Below, one piece after another: positions 10,929 through 22,154 of a stretch of DNA of 64,000 bases. Each line of letters begins with the position of its first letter. The first letter of the stretch is position 1. The notes under the pieces are model-generated. The model made no database searches, had not been told where the DNA came from, and saw nothing but the letters and a program-made list of their open reading frames with translations. The stretch comes from Okapia johnstoni. Taxonomy: Eukaryota > Chordata > Mammalia > Artiodactyla > Giraffidae. The position numbers were made by a program, and so were the translations under genes. Location: assembly GCA_024291935.2 (NCBI GenBank), contig CM044305.1:91008397-91072396 (forward strand), given 5' to 3'.

Positions 10929-11563
10929 CAGTTCAGTTCAGTCGCTCAGTCATGTCCGACTCTTTGCGACCCCATGAATTGCAGCACGCCAGGCCTCTCT
11001 GTCCACCACCAACTCCCGGAGTCTACCCAAACCCATGTCCATCGAGTTGGTGATGCCATCCAACCATCTCACCCTCTGTCGTCCCCTTCTCCTCCTGCCC
11101 CCAATCCTACCCAGCATTAGGGTCTTTTCCAATGAGTCAACTCTTCGCATGAGGTGGCTAAAGTATTGGAGTTTCAGCTTCAACATCAGTCCTTCCGATG
11201 AACACCCAGGATTGATATCTTTTAGGATGGATTGATTGGATCTCCTTACAGTCTGAGGGACTCTCAAGAGTCTTCTCCAACACCACAGTTCAAAAGCATC
11301 AGTTCTGCAGCGCTCAGCTTTCTTCACCGTCCAACTCTCACATCCATACATGATCACTGGAAAAACCATAGCCTTGACTAGACGGACTTTTGTTGGCAAA
11401 GTAATGTCTCTGCTTTTAAATATGCTATCTAGGTTGGCCATAACCTTCCTTCTGAGGAGTAAGCGTCTTTTAATTTCACGGCTGCAATCACCATCAGCAG
11501 TGATTTTGGAGCCCAAACAAACAAAGTATGACACTGTTTCCACTGTTTCCCCATCTATTTTCC
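10929..11563 (-). mobile_element. BovB LINE, 5'-truncated, with intact 197-codon C-terminal frame and TSD
   Basis: The minus strand reads the 3' portion of BovB. An uninterrupted 197-codon frame at 10950-11543 covers the region downstream of the polymerase motif ([20 protein letters not shown] at its N-end, [20 protein letters not shown] near its C-end). Flanking CAAGAGAGCGT (10918-10928) and CAAGAGAGCAT (11564-11574) form an 11-bp target-site duplication with one mismatch, so this is an independent 635-bp insertion. It lacks endonuclease and catalytic RT motifs and is inert. Confidence 0.93.
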
Positions 11564-11646
11564 CAAGAGAGCATAGACTACTTGATTTTGGATCCCATAT
11601 CTCTTAATAGTGCTGTGGCTTTTGTTGTTATTTATCCTCTTCATTG

Positions 11647-11843
11647 GGGCTTCCCTTGTGTCTCATCTGGTAAAGAATCTGCCTGCAATATGGGAGACCT
11701 GGTTCGATCCCTGGGTTGGGAAGATCCCCTGGAGAAGGAAAAGTCTACCCACACCAGTATTCTGGCCTGGAGAATTCCATGGACTGGATATAGTCCATGG
11801 GGTTGCAAAGAGTCAGACATGACTGAGTAACTTACACTTTCAA
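11647..11843 (+). repeat. Bov-tA SINE, full length
   Basis: tRNA-like head (GGCTTCCCTTGTGTCTCATC), GGTTCGATCCC B-box, Bov-A body and AGAGTCAGACATGACTGAGT tail. Sits in the 300-bp gap between the two divergent BovB insertions. Confidence 0.92.
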
Positions 11844-11876
11844 CCACATCAATAAATGAGGGTAATAATCATGTCC

Positions 11877-13852
11877 TGAAGACCTATGGATGGAGATTCA
11901 TAACACTGTACAACAGGCACTGATCAAAACCATCTCCAAGAAAAAGAAATGCAAAAAGGCAAAATGGTGACTAGCTATTCTCAAGTAGCTGAGAAAAGAA
12001 GAGAAGCAAAAGGCAAAGGGGAAAAAGAAAGATATATCCATCTGAATGCAGAGTTCCAAAGAAGAACAAGGAGAGAGAAGAAAGCCTTTGCCAGTGAACA
12101 ATACAAAGAAATAGAGGAAGACAACAGAATGAGAAAGACTAGAGATCTCTTCAAGAAAATTAGAGATACCAAGGGAACATTTCATGCAAAGATGGGCACA
12201 ATAAAGGACAGAAATGGTAGGGACCTAACAGAAGCAGAAGATATTAAGAAGAAGTAGCAAGAATACACAGAAAAACTATACAAAAAAGATCTTCATGACA
12301 CAGATAATCATGATGGTGTCATCACTCACCTAGAGCCAGACATCTTGGAGTGTGAAGTCAAGTGCGCCTTAGGAAGCATCACCATCAACAAAGCTAGTGG
12401 AGGTGATGGAATTCCAGCTAAGCTATTTCAAATCCTAAAAGATGCTGCTGTGAAAGTGCTGCACTCAACATGCCAGCAAATTTGGAACACTCAGTAGTAG
12501 CCATGGGACTGGAAAAGGTCAGTTTTCATTCTAATCCCAAAGAAGGGCAATGCCAAAGAATGTTCAAACTACCGCACAATTGTACTCATTTCACATGCTA
12601 GCAAAGAATGCTCAAAATCCTTCAACAGTACATGAACTGAGAACTTCCAGATGTTCAAGCTGGATTTAGAAAAGGCAGAAAAATCAGAGATCAAATTGCC
12701 AACATCCATTGGATCACAGAAAAAGCAAGAGAATTTCAGAAAAACATCTACTTCTGCTTCACTGACTACACTAAAACCTTTGACTGGGTAGATCACAACA
12801 AACTGTGGAAAATTCTTCAAGAGATGGGAATACCAGACCACTTACCTGCCTCCTGAGAAATCTGTATGCAGGTCAAGAAGCAACAGTTAGAACCAGACAT
12901 GGAACAACAGACTGGTTCCAAACTGGGAAAGGAGTATGTCAAGGCTGTATATTGTCACCCTGCTTATTTAACTTATATGCAGAATACATCATGTGAAATT
13001 CTGGGCTGGATGAAGCACAAGCTGGAATCAAGATTGCAGGGAGAATTATCAATAACCTCAGATATGCAGATGACACCGCCCTCATGGCAGAAAGCAAAAA
13101 GGATTAAAGAGCGTCTTGATGAAGGTGAAAGAGGAGAGTGGAAAAGCTGGCTTAAACATCAACATTCAAAAAACGAAGATCATGGCATCTAGTCCCATCA
13201 TTTCATGGCAAAAAGATGGGGAAACAATGGAAACAGTGACAGACTTTATTTTTTTGGGCTCCAAAATTACTGTGGATGGTGACTGTAGCCACAAAATTAA
13301 AAGACGTTTGCTCCTTGGAAGAAAAGCAATGACAAACCTAGACAGCATATTAAAAAGCAGAGACATTACTTTGCAGACAAAGGTCTGTATAGTCAAAGCT
13401 ATGGTTTTTCCAGTAGTCATGTATGGATGTTAGAGCTGGACAATAAAAAAGGCTGAGCGTCGAAGAACTGATGCTTTTGAACTGTGGTGCTTCAAAACTC
13501 TGTGAAGACTCTTGAGAGTCCCTTGGACAGCAAGGAGATCTAACCAGTCCATCCTAAAGGAAATCAGTCCTGAATATTCATTGGAAGGACTGAGGCTGAA
13601 GCTGAAGCTCCAATACTCTGGCCACCTTATGCGGAGAACTGACTTGTTGGAAAAGACCCTGATGCTGGGAAAGATTGAAGGCGGGAGGAGAAGGGGACGA
13701 CAGAGGATGAGATGGTTGGATGGCATCAGTGACTCGATGGGCATGAGTTTGAGCAAGCTCTGGGAGATGGTGAAGGACAGGGGAGCCTGGCGTGCTGCAG
13801 TCCATGAGGTCACAAAGAGTTGGACACAACTGAGCGACTGAACAACAACAAC
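11877..13852 (+). mobile_element. BovB (RTE) LINE, 1.98 kb, 5'-truncated, with TSD
   Basis: The longest BovB copy here. It begins downstream of the endonuclease domain with a lysine/glutamate-rich linker (KEKERYIHLNAEF, REKKAFASEQYK), then reverse transcriptase segments (AFD-like FTDYTKTFDWVDHN near 12760; YADD at 13063-13074), then the C-terminal region and an AACAACAACAA tail. Many frameshifts and stops (for example at 12256-12258 and 12494-12499) kill it. AATCATGTCC (11867-11876) and AATCACGTCC (13853-13862) form the target-site duplication. Confidence 0.95.
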
Positions 13853-13971
13853 AATCACGTCCAGATCAGAAGGCTGTGGTGAGAATTAACTTACTTAATG
13901 CACACATGATAAGCACCATAGAAATGTTAGCCATTCTTATGATTAAGACTTTCACGGTTTCAGTCCTAGTT

Positions 13972-14008
13972 TCTGCAGTCAAATGCTCTACCCCTGGGCT
14001 ATGCCCCC
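13972..14008 (-). pseudogene. tRNA-Cys(GCA) 5'-half pseudogene
   Basis: Reading the minus strand from 14008, 37 nt match tRNA-Cys from the 5' acceptor strand through the D arm and the anticodon loop: GGGGGCATAGCCCAGGGG, then TAGAGCATTTGACTGCAGA, with anticodon GCA inside CTGCAGA. Apart from two or three substitutions it is canonical, then homology ends abruptly after the anticodon loop. No T arm, B box or 3' acceptor follows, so it cannot be a functional tRNA gene. It fits a retrocopied or truncated tRNA-Cys. Confidence 0.75.
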
Positions 14009-14957
14009 TCCACTCAGTCCTATTTTCTGAGGTTTCATTGCATGCTCAGACAGGAATTAGAGGGGGCAAAGGGAAGAGAGAAGGTCTCAGAATGCCTCAG
14101 GGAAGAAAAGTTAAGAGAAGGTAAATCATGAAGGCTGAAAGCCCAACAGATCTGCAGTTCCCCACCAACACTTCAACCATCCAATGTAAACCTCCTTTGG
14201 TGGCGCCTTTTCCCTATGCTCCTAAGGGCATAGGTGCCAGGAAATGACCAACTGTCCCTCTTTGCCTGAGACTGAGACATTTCCCAGGACTCGGGACATT
14301 CTGTGCCCAAATTAGAAAGTCTTCGGCAAACCTGACCAAGCTGATCACCATAGGGGCCAGAGGGTGTTTGCTGTTCAGGATCACTATTTGTTATAACCAG
14401 AGCACAGAGCACTTCCGCTAAATGCCATCCACTGGGGTTTGGAAAAGCTGGGTTATCCAGAAGCCATGCGAAGGGGGTTTTAATTGGACTTTCTTCGTAT
14501 CTATGAAGAGCAGGGGAAGAGTTTCTTAAATTAATGGGTTTCATCAGGGGTATGTTAGCCAGTTTGAGCATGCTGGTCTTCAGCAGGATATTCGCACAAC
14601 AACAGCCTCATTATCAACGATCTTTATTTGGTCACTTTGATTCTCTGATGCAGGCTTTCTTCAAGTTCTATTCCCAGTGGCGTTGTTATATGTGTTTGAA
14701 TGTAATAAAGCTCCATTTATTTTAAAACAGTCTGTCACTGAGACTCTTCATTAATTTAAACTGATGCTACAAATCCCCCGAAGTATCTCCTTAAGCAGGG
14801 CCAATCAGTTTATTCAACACTGTGGAATGGCTTGTTTAATAATAGAAGTTTGTGGGGGTGGATTTGCTTAAGGAAAAAAGGAATTTAAAGATGTTTTTGA
14901 TGTGGACTATTTTTTAAGTTTTTGCTGAATTTGCTACAATATGCTTCTGTGTCATGT
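14009..14957. other. Unassigned intronic DNA
   Basis: No exon or repeat clearly recognised. A 132-codon minus-strand frame at 14173-14571 lacks motifs and is taken as chance. Confidence 0.45.
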
Positions 14958-15073
14958 TTTGGTTTTTTGGCCGCAAAGCATGTAGGATCTTAGCTCCCTG
15001 ACTAGGGATCGAACCTGCACCCCCATCCATGGGAAGGTGAAGTCTTAACCACTGGATCACCAGGGAAGTCCCC
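14958..15073 (-). repeat. CHR-type tRNA-Glu SINE
   Basis: Antisense cetartiodactyl SINE: GGATCTTAGCTCCCTGACTA, GGGATCGAACCTGCA, TCTTAACCACTGGATCACCA, GGGAAGTCC. The sense strand begins GGACTTCCCTGGTGATCCAG. Confidence 0.85.
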
Positions 15074-15249
15074 AATTTTTTTTAAAGTACTATTTCTGGA
15101 GAGATGTGAAGAGAGAGAGATACTCAGGAAGCTGCTCAAAGCTGTGTGTTCATAAAGCGAGCCCAGTAATGCTATGCTAATTAGCCAACACATAATGGCA
15201 TTGATTCAAGGTAAAACTTCCCTCCGTATCTGATCTACTTTTCTACATT

Positions 15250-15563
15250 TTCGTTGTTTAGTCCCTAAGTTGTCTCTGACTTTTTTGTGACCCCATGGGC
15301 TGCAGCCCACCAGGCAAGAATACTGGAGTGGGTTGCCATTTCCTTCTCCAGATGATCTTCCCGAAGTGAAGTGAAGTGAAAGTCGCTCAGTCGTGTCCAA
15401 CTCTTTGCGATCCCATGGACTATACAGTCCATGGAATTCTCTAGGCCAGAATACTGGAGTGGGTAGCCTTTCCCTTCTCCAAGGGATCTTCCCAACCCAG
15501 GGATCAAACCTGCATCTCTTGCATTGGCAAGCGGATTCTTTACCACTGAGCCACTTGGGAAGC
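15250..15563 (-). repeat. Composite Bov SINE (tRNA head plus two Bov-A units) with TSD
   Basis: Antisense: one Bov-A unit (15250-about 15365), a second Bov-A unit and a tRNA-derived head ending GCCACTTGGGAAGC. The perfect 13-bp duplication ACTTTTCTACATT at 15237-15249 and 15564-15576 brackets the whole block, so the three units inserted together. A GAAGTGAAGTGAAGTGAAAG linker lies between the A units. Confidence 0.93.
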
Positions 15564-15597
15564 ACTTTTCTACATTAACACCTAGTAAATGGAGGGC

Positions 15598-15785
15598 GCC
15601 TCACAATTTTCAAAGATATTTCACACGCATTTGCTTATTGGAGGCTCACAACAACCCTATGAGGTCAGCAGGGGTAGCGTTAATTTCACCATTTCATAGA
15701 AGGAGGAAATGAAACACAGAGTTAAAGTAAACCTGTCCAAAGGCAGACACATATACCATGAGCAAGCTGGATCTGGTACTCAGGT
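15598..15785 (-). repeat. MIR SINE
   Basis: Antisense core: GGCTCACAACAACCCTATGA, GGTCAGCAGGGGTAGCGTTA, then CATTTCATAGAAGGAGGAAA and TGTCCAAAGGCAGACACA. Confidence 0.8.
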
Positions 15786-15794
15786 TTGTTACCA

Positions 15795-15935
15795 ACAAGT
15801 ATGTTTGCTTGTTCATTTATTGAATTCAACAGTATTCAACAGTATGGAGAGTCAATTCTATGTCAGGTACAACTAAACAGTGAGGATACACTGAGAAGAC
15901 ACAGTGCTTGTCTTCTAGTGGAAGATTAGATAAAA
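15795..15935 (-). repeat. L2 LINE 3'-end fragment
   Basis: Antisense L2 end: TTCATTTATTGAATTCAACA, TATGTCAGGTACAACTAAAC, AGTGAGGATACACTGAGAAG and TTGTCTTCTAGTGGAAGA. A tandem 11-bp AGTATTCAACA doubling occurs near 15830. Confidence 0.65.
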
Positions 15936-16129
15936 CATGCTCACTGGAGATGTGCCAGAGGGACACCTATGTGCTGAGGGTCTTAACTCAGACTGGGCAT
16001 GGGGCAGAAGGACTCAGGCTCCTCAGAGGAGATGCCATTGAGTCAAGGATAAGGAGGGGTAGGCCACACCAATAGCTTTTTCTGGCCCCTTCAGGCCCTT
16101 TCTGGTCCTGGCCATTAAGCTTTTCAGCC

Positions 16130-16260
16130 TGAGTTTTTTTTTTTTTTTCGGGGGTGGGGGGCACACTGCATGGCATGTGGGATCTTAGTTCCTTGACCAG
16201 GGATCGAACCCTCACTCCCTGTACTGGCAGCTCGGAGGCTTGATTACCAAGGAAGTCCCC
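16130..16260 (-). repeat. CHR-type tRNA-Glu SINE
   Basis: T-run, then CATGTGGGATCTTAGTTCCT, TGACCAGGGATCGAACCC, and a 5' end reading (sense) GGGACTTCCTTGGTAATC. The G-rich stretch after the T-run at 16149-16161 is part of its degenerate tail. Confidence 0.85.
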
Positions 16261-17052
16261 AGCCTGAGTTCTTGTGTAGCATAACCCTCTACACATCCCT
16301 CTGACCCAAAGCTGGTGTACCCTGACCTCAGGTGAGGCCAGCTCACTCTGGCTCTCTTTAAAGAGGGACTTATCCCAGCTCTGGGCCTGAAGTTGTGCCC
16401 AGAAGCAAGAAGGGGACAAAATGGGCCATCGAGTAACTCAAACTATGGTGGTTTCAGATCCATCCATTCAGAGACACGTGGACCACTAAAATACCAAGGG
16501 ACAAAATGTAGAAGCTCCTGTGACACCGGAGCTACAAATGAAAGTAAATTTTCCTTCAGAGGGAAATGAAACTTCATTACAGAGGCGACAAATCCAAGGA
16601 TCAAAGGCACACTCACGTTAAAAAAGTAACATTCATTGGCTTGAGAAATTGGGCAATCACGACTGATTTTAACGACCTCTCTCCTTTTCCACAAAGGTTA
16701 ACCCAAGGGTGACAGAAAGGACTTCAGAGAATTGGGCAACTAGATTTGCCCTGCAACTTGACCCTTCCTGGTTTCTAATGTAAGTAAAATAGAAAGGTTA
16801 CCTGAGTGAATCACTGTTAAAAAGTTCTAGGTGGAACTGTTGAAACAGCCTTTGCTATAAAACAAGATATTGAAGGTAGGAAGTCTAGTCCAGGGCATAT
16901 CCATAGATGCAATTAACTCTCACTTTATCACCAGTGGACCCAAATGCCCACCACCTGTGCTGAACAGGGGCAAGGGTAAGGATTTTGACGTTTTTGCAGG
17001 AGGGAGAAGAAAAAAAGATAAAGATGAGAGGGAGTGGGTGAAGCTGTCTCCC
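16261..17052. other. Unassigned intronic DNA
   Basis: No repeat, exon or RNA gene recognised. Confidence 0.5.
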
Positions 17053-17518
17053 TGCTCCATTCAGTTGCTCAGTCGTATCTGACTCTTTGCAGCCCCATGG
17101 ACTGCAGCACACCAGGCTTGCCTGTCCATAACTAACTCCCAGAGCCTACTCCAATTCATGTCCATCACGTCGGTGATGCCATCCAACCACCTCATCCTCT
17201 GTCATCCCCTTCTCCTCCTGCCTTTAATCTTTCCCAGCATCACAGTCTTTTCCAATGAGTCAGTTCTTCACATCAGGTTGGAAAGTATTGGAGTTTCAGC
17301 TTCAGCATCAGTCCTTCCAATGAATATTCAGGACTGATTTCCTTTAGGATTGACTGGTTGGACCTCCTTGCAGTCCAAGGGACTCTCAAGAGTCTTCCCT
17401 AACACCGCAGTTCAAAAGCATCAATTCTTCAGCACTCAGCTTTATAGTCCACCTCTCACATCCACACATGAGTACGGGAAAAACCATAGTTTTGACTATA
17501 TGGACCTTTGTTGGTAAA
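17053..17518 (-). mobile_element. BovB LINE 3' fragment
   Basis: Antisense BovB end, from TTCAGTTGCTCAGTCGTATC through the RRGQQ..MRWLDGI-coding block to CATAGTTTTGACTATATGGA. About 465 bp, with stops in frame; inert. Confidence 0.9.
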
Positions 17519-17533
17519 AGATTTCAGAAATGG

Positions 17534-17597
17534 ATCAGTTCAGTTGCTCAGTCGTGTCTGACTCTTTGCGACACCATGAACCACAGCACGCCAGGGG
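17534..17597 (-). repeat. Short BovB/Bov-A 3'-terminal fragment
   Basis: CAGTTCAGTTGCTCAGTCGT and GTCTGACTCTTTGCGACACC repeat the 3' terminus already present at 17053, 15 bp after the larger fragment ends, and stop near 17597. A second, severely truncated insertion is the simplest reading. Confidence 0.75.
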
Positions 17598-17681
17598 AAT
17601 TAAAGTCACGCAGAGCTCCATCTCTCTTCCAGTAAAGAACTGGAAGGACCATTTTTATAGGCTCATTTTATTGAAGAACAG

Positions 17682-17895
17682 CAATAGCACCTACCATTTC
17701 TTGAGGGCCTACTGTGTTTTGGACACTGTACTCTGAATTTCACAATCTCTCTGAATCCTGTCAACAATTCATTAAAGGTAGAAATTATTAACTCCATTGG
17801 GCAGATGTGGAAATGGGCTCAGAGAAGAGAAAGAGCTAATGCCTACTGGAGCAGAAATCCAACCCCAGGCTTGCTGACCCCAAAGCTGTACACTG
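17682..17895 (-). repeat. MIR SINE, near full length
   Basis: Antisense MIR: AGCACCTACCATTTCTTGAG, GGCCTACTGTGTTTTGGACA, ATTAACTCCATTGGGCAGAT, and AATCCAACCCCAGGCTTGCT. Confidence 0.82.
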
Positions 17896-18927
17896 AAACA
17901 ACTACCCCATGGTTTTTACGATTGTCCCATAACTTTGCAATTTGCCTCTGGGTCCTTTTTGTTAATTCCTAACTGCTTGAGTTTATCAGTAAAAATCACC
18001 AGAGAAATGCAAGCAGTATTTTGCAATTGCTTAAGTATAGGAAGAAAAGGGGGAAAAAAACCCCACCCTGCAGAGCTGAGTTTCTTGCAAGGGAGTCCCT
18101 AAAAGCTTACCCTGGGGCAAGAACTGGGGCCAGTGGCAGTAGAGAAGGGGCACCTGCCCATCGTTTCCTGAGGCGAATAAAATCTATAGCACGACCACAA
18201 CAGCCCCAACAACAAGGCAGCCAGAGGGATCTAAGAACAGAGCCACTGGCAAGAGCCTCCCAAGAGGCTCCCCTAATAGGCCTCTGCCTGTCCTTCAAAC
18301 TCGGAGTCTCAAGAGTCCATTTTCTTGATGCTCAGTGACTTCCAGAAATCACTCTTCTGGGTCAGAGCACCTGGATGAAAATGTTTCAGGTGGGTTCTGC
18401 TTGTGTCAGTCAAAGGCGTTTGGATGAAGCAACAGTGCTATCACTCAAGGACTGACTGTCCACTTCAGACAGAAAAGGCCAGGGCACTTGTCCCGCCCAG
18501 CAGCCTTGTTTCAATCAATTTGCCACCTCTCTTACATGCTCTCAAAGGAGTGAATAGAAAGCAATGGCAGACTTCAAATTTGTAAATAAATATCAATCAG
18601 AATGTATCCAGCCAAAACCCTGTTGAGTCCCATCAGTGATTCTGACATTACTTAAAACATTTCTGGAATGCCTCTCTGGAAAGTCTATGTAAAACCAGTT
18701 TAAGTGTCACAAGAAATACACAGCTTCTTTTATCCTCTTACCCCAAATGGATGCCAAATGGTATAACGCAGCTTAAGTGGCCTCCCCATTCAACAGTTTG
18801 GTTCCAAAAGACTTACAGATATTTACCCCAAATCCAGTTTGCCTTGACAGGAAGAATGGCCTACAACTCTTCACCCTGGCCTTGGACGTTTACCTGTCCT
18901 GCTCAACCACATTCTAGTGATGTGCCA
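17896..18927. other. Unassigned intronic DNA
   Basis: No repeat or exon recognised. The 105-codon open frame at 18021-18338 shows no known motif. Confidence 0.5.
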
Positions 18928-19128
18928 ATATCAACAACAGCTATCATGTACTCATGTGTCAGCATACCCCTTCACAACAGTCCTGCAGAATAGGTACCAT
19001 TATGCCCATCTCAAAATAAGGGAACAGGTTGTGCTGTTAAATGACCTGCCAGAATCACACAGTCAATGTCTAAACCAAGATTAAAATCTCCACCTGTATC
19101 ATTCTAATGACTGCGCTCACTCTTCCAG
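18928..19128 (-). repeat. MIR SINE
   Basis: Antisense MIR: ACAACAGTCCTGCAGAATAG, GTACCATTATGCCCATCTCA, AGAATCACACAGTCAATGTC and GACTGCGCTCACTCTTCC. Confidence 0.78.
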
Positions 19129-19271
19129 ACATGCACCAATCACCTGGCTCATGCATCCTAACCTCTCAGGGTCTTCTGTCTCTAATTCTCTGTCTGTATC
19201 ACTGATGATCAATGGGCTGAACACCAACAACTTGCAGACTATGGAATTGACCATATGCCCTCAAGGCTTTT

Positions 19272-19364
19272 TCTCCAGGGGATCTTCTCAACCCAGGGAT
19301 CAAATCCAGGTCTCCCATACTGCAGGCAGATTCTTTACCAGCTGAGCCACAAGGGAAAGCCAGT
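19272..19364 (-). repeat. Bov-tA SINE fragment (tRNA end)
   Basis: TCTCCAGGGGATCTTCTCAA, CCCAGGGATCAAATCCAGGT and TTCTTTACCAGCTGAGCCAC: the 5' part only, antisense. Confidence 0.88.
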
Positions 19365-21895
19365 CAATGATCTACTGGCAAGAGCTTAAAATCTCCATAT
19401 CAGCAAAAATGGAGCAGTGCATGGAGCTGTAATAGGACACGGTGTCTCCTCTCACTACTTTAGACCTGACAGTTGACAAGCCCATCCTGAATGTGGCAGA
19501 CCATATTATGCTGTTAGTCACTAGGATAAGCTGGGTTTTTCTCACTCAATTCTGCAGGTTGAGCTGCTGTATGTGACACTGTAATCTTAAGGGATAAATG
19601 TCACTGTATTGCCATGGAGTAGGTCCTGAAAAATAGCTGTCACTAGAAACAAGTTTTGAAATAAACATATGATGGAGAATATGCCAATCTAAGCCCTTAG
19701 ACGAATTATTACATGGGGGTGCATGCCAAATTTATCTATCTTACCTTATCAGGATTATTAAAAATCTTTCACTGACACAAATATTTCATGCTACACCAAG
19801 TTAAGCCATTTTCTATGTAATCTATTTTTCCTTCAAAACTTTTCCATGAACAATTATGTTTACCTAAAGCAAGTTAGAAAATGTAAGCTGCCAAACTAGC
19901 TATATCTCAGTACTTTCATTCTAGGACACACAGTCAAATCAGAAAAAATTGAAGTGTCATGTTTCTGCTTCCAGGAAAACTGAATAAAGTGAAATCCAAA
20001 AATGTTTGAAGGGGACCGAGAAGCTGTGGAGGTAGACAGTGCTCCAAACAAAATAAAGTTATTTTCCTGGTCAAAAAAAAAACAAACCCAAAACCAACAA
20101 CAACCAAATCCCTATTTGTCCCTCTCTCCCTCCTACCAGCCTATCACAAGCAGAACTTCCTGCAGGATAGGGGGCAGAGGAAGAACTAGCAATGAGAAGA
20201 GCTGGGATACTGAAGACTGCACCTCAGATTCTAATCCTCCAACCATCAAAACAGGGGCTGCTGAGAAGAGCTATAAGCCCTGGCTTCAGCACAAGTTTAG
20301 TCTGGCTTGTGCCTAAACCAGCTCAGAAGCAAATGACTTGAGGACTTGACTCAATATCATTCAATATTATTTCCACGACCCACTGTTTACTTTCTTCCCT
20401 CTGCCCACTTCCTCTTGGCTCTGTTTTTTGTAATCTTATATTTGCTTCTCCATCGGCGTTTTCACTGGCTATACCATATTTAAAATTCTATGTATATGGC
20501 CTTGAGCCTTCAAAAACTACAACATAATCCTAAATGAACAGAAGGCAAACAATAATAATAACTTATTTTAGCATGAGAATATGGGAGCTATATGTAGCAA
20601 CTGCTGCATACTGCTGGCCTGTTCTGATGTGATTGGAATGAGCTGTGCAAATGTGTATGTCTGAATATCTATACACTCCGCACATAGGTCTTTTCTGCAA
20701 TTCACCATTAATTACCAGATCGAAGATTCTGAAGGTCTTTCCATTTTGCTCTGTGAACCAGTGAAACACCTTTTAGTCTTACAAATTGGCCCCTCCCCCT
20801 ACCTCAAATCCTCAAAACAGTGTTCTTTAAATAACTGCGTTATAAAAACAGAATCAACTATTTCCCCTAATCTTTCCTGCATATAGGGCAAAAATCAGAC
20901 ATTTTGTTCATCTCAATTTTAAAAAATTATTTTGTACATGTCATAAATTGGGTGTTAATGGTTCTCACATTCATTCCCACTTGTTGCTATGACATAGTCT
21001 ATCCCTCCAATCCAGGAGAAGAAAAATAATCTCATTACTCTACTTTTCTGAAGCATTCAGAAGGTTTCAAGACAAGAACAAAACTCCTCGAGAATTAAAA
21101 TAATTGCTTTGTATATTCCTGCTTCTGCCTTTCCAATTAAGCAGAGAAATCCTGGAGAGGCCTTATAAACATTGGAAGACTTGTCTGATCAGTGGAAACA
21201 AGGGAAAATTCGCAGTAAGAGTATGTGTCTATAGTTTCTCAGGTGAAGTGGAAGGTGAGATTATGTAGGAGGCAGAGGACGTACCTTCACGTGTGACCCC
21301 GCAGATCTCACGGAGTTTATTCTCTAATGCCAGGTGCCCCACTGAGAGTCCCAGTGTCATACTGAGGAAATGCAAAATGGATACTGATCCACAGTGAACA
21401 CAAGTGGCTGTGCAGATCTATCAGCCAGAAGAGAACAGCAATATTCTGGGGCTGACATCTAGATCCAGGCCCATGGAGGCCAGCAACATGGCAGAAGAGC
21501 AGCAAAACCAGCTAGGACTGGATCAGAGAATGAACTGAGGCATCGTGCCACAAAGCACAAATAGTTGTATATGTGGAATTGATAAATGTCAAAGTCACCA
21601 GGGAAGTAGAAACTCCTGTAGGAGGTATGCTGACTGTAGGAGAAGCCAGCTGAGTATACATAAAACACTGAGAAAAAAGGACTCAGAGGAGAATGACTGC
21701 AAAGGCATGTGGAGATAAGGCCAGGTGGAGGAGAGCCTAGCACGGAAATGCTGCTCAAGTATGATGGGGATGGAAGACCTAAAGCTTTGGCTCTCTTATC
21801 CTCAAGGTTAAGGGTGAGCCAAGCTGATTCAGAGGTGGTGGGAAAGCCTAACCAGAGCAGTAGTTGCTCAGGGTTAATGTAAAAATGGGTGGAGG
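19365..21895. other. Unassigned intronic DNA, 2.5 kb with no recognised repeat
   Basis: The longest stretch of intron 5 without a repeat I can name. An A/C-rich run lies at 20071-20108. The 104-codon frame at 20002-20316 has no motif and no splice context. Nothing is assigned; old diverged repeats may be hidden. Confidence 0.45.
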
Positions 21896-22150
21896 GACTT
21901 CCCTGGTGGTACAGTGGATGGGAATCTGCCTATCAGTGCAGGAGACAAAGATTCGATATCTGGTCCAGGAAGATTTACATGCCATGGGGCAATTAAGTCC
22001 AGGTGCCACAAATATTGAGTCTGTACCCCTCAACAAGAGAAGCCACCGCAATGAAAAGCCCGCACACTGCAACTAGAGAGTAGTCCCCACTCACAACTAC
22101 AGAAAGCCCACACGCAGCAACAAAGACTCAGCGCAACCAGAAAAAAAAAG
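21896..22150 (+). repeat. CHR-2-type SINE, near full length
   Basis: GGACTTCCCTGGTGGTACAG start, AGATTCGATATCTGGTCCAG B-box region, then the long CHR-2 tail with repeated 'AAGCCCRCACRCYGCAAC' blocks (GAAAAGCCCGCACACTGCAA, AGCCCACACGCAGCAACA) and an A-rich end. Confidence 0.85.
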
Positions 22151-22154
22151 GGTA

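Noticed and set aside
10950..11543. 197-codon open frame as a host gene
   Set aside because: It is the C-terminal part of BovB; the surrounding 635 bp is a 5'-truncated insertion with TSD and no endonuclease or RT catalytic motif.
10929..13852. A single BovB with a twin-primed 5' inversion
   Set aside because: The minus-strand part includes the element's own 3' terminus and both parts have separate target-site duplications.
15590..15602. GGAGGGCGCC as a CTCF site
   Set aside because: Only the 3' half of the motif fits; the CCASYAG half is absent.
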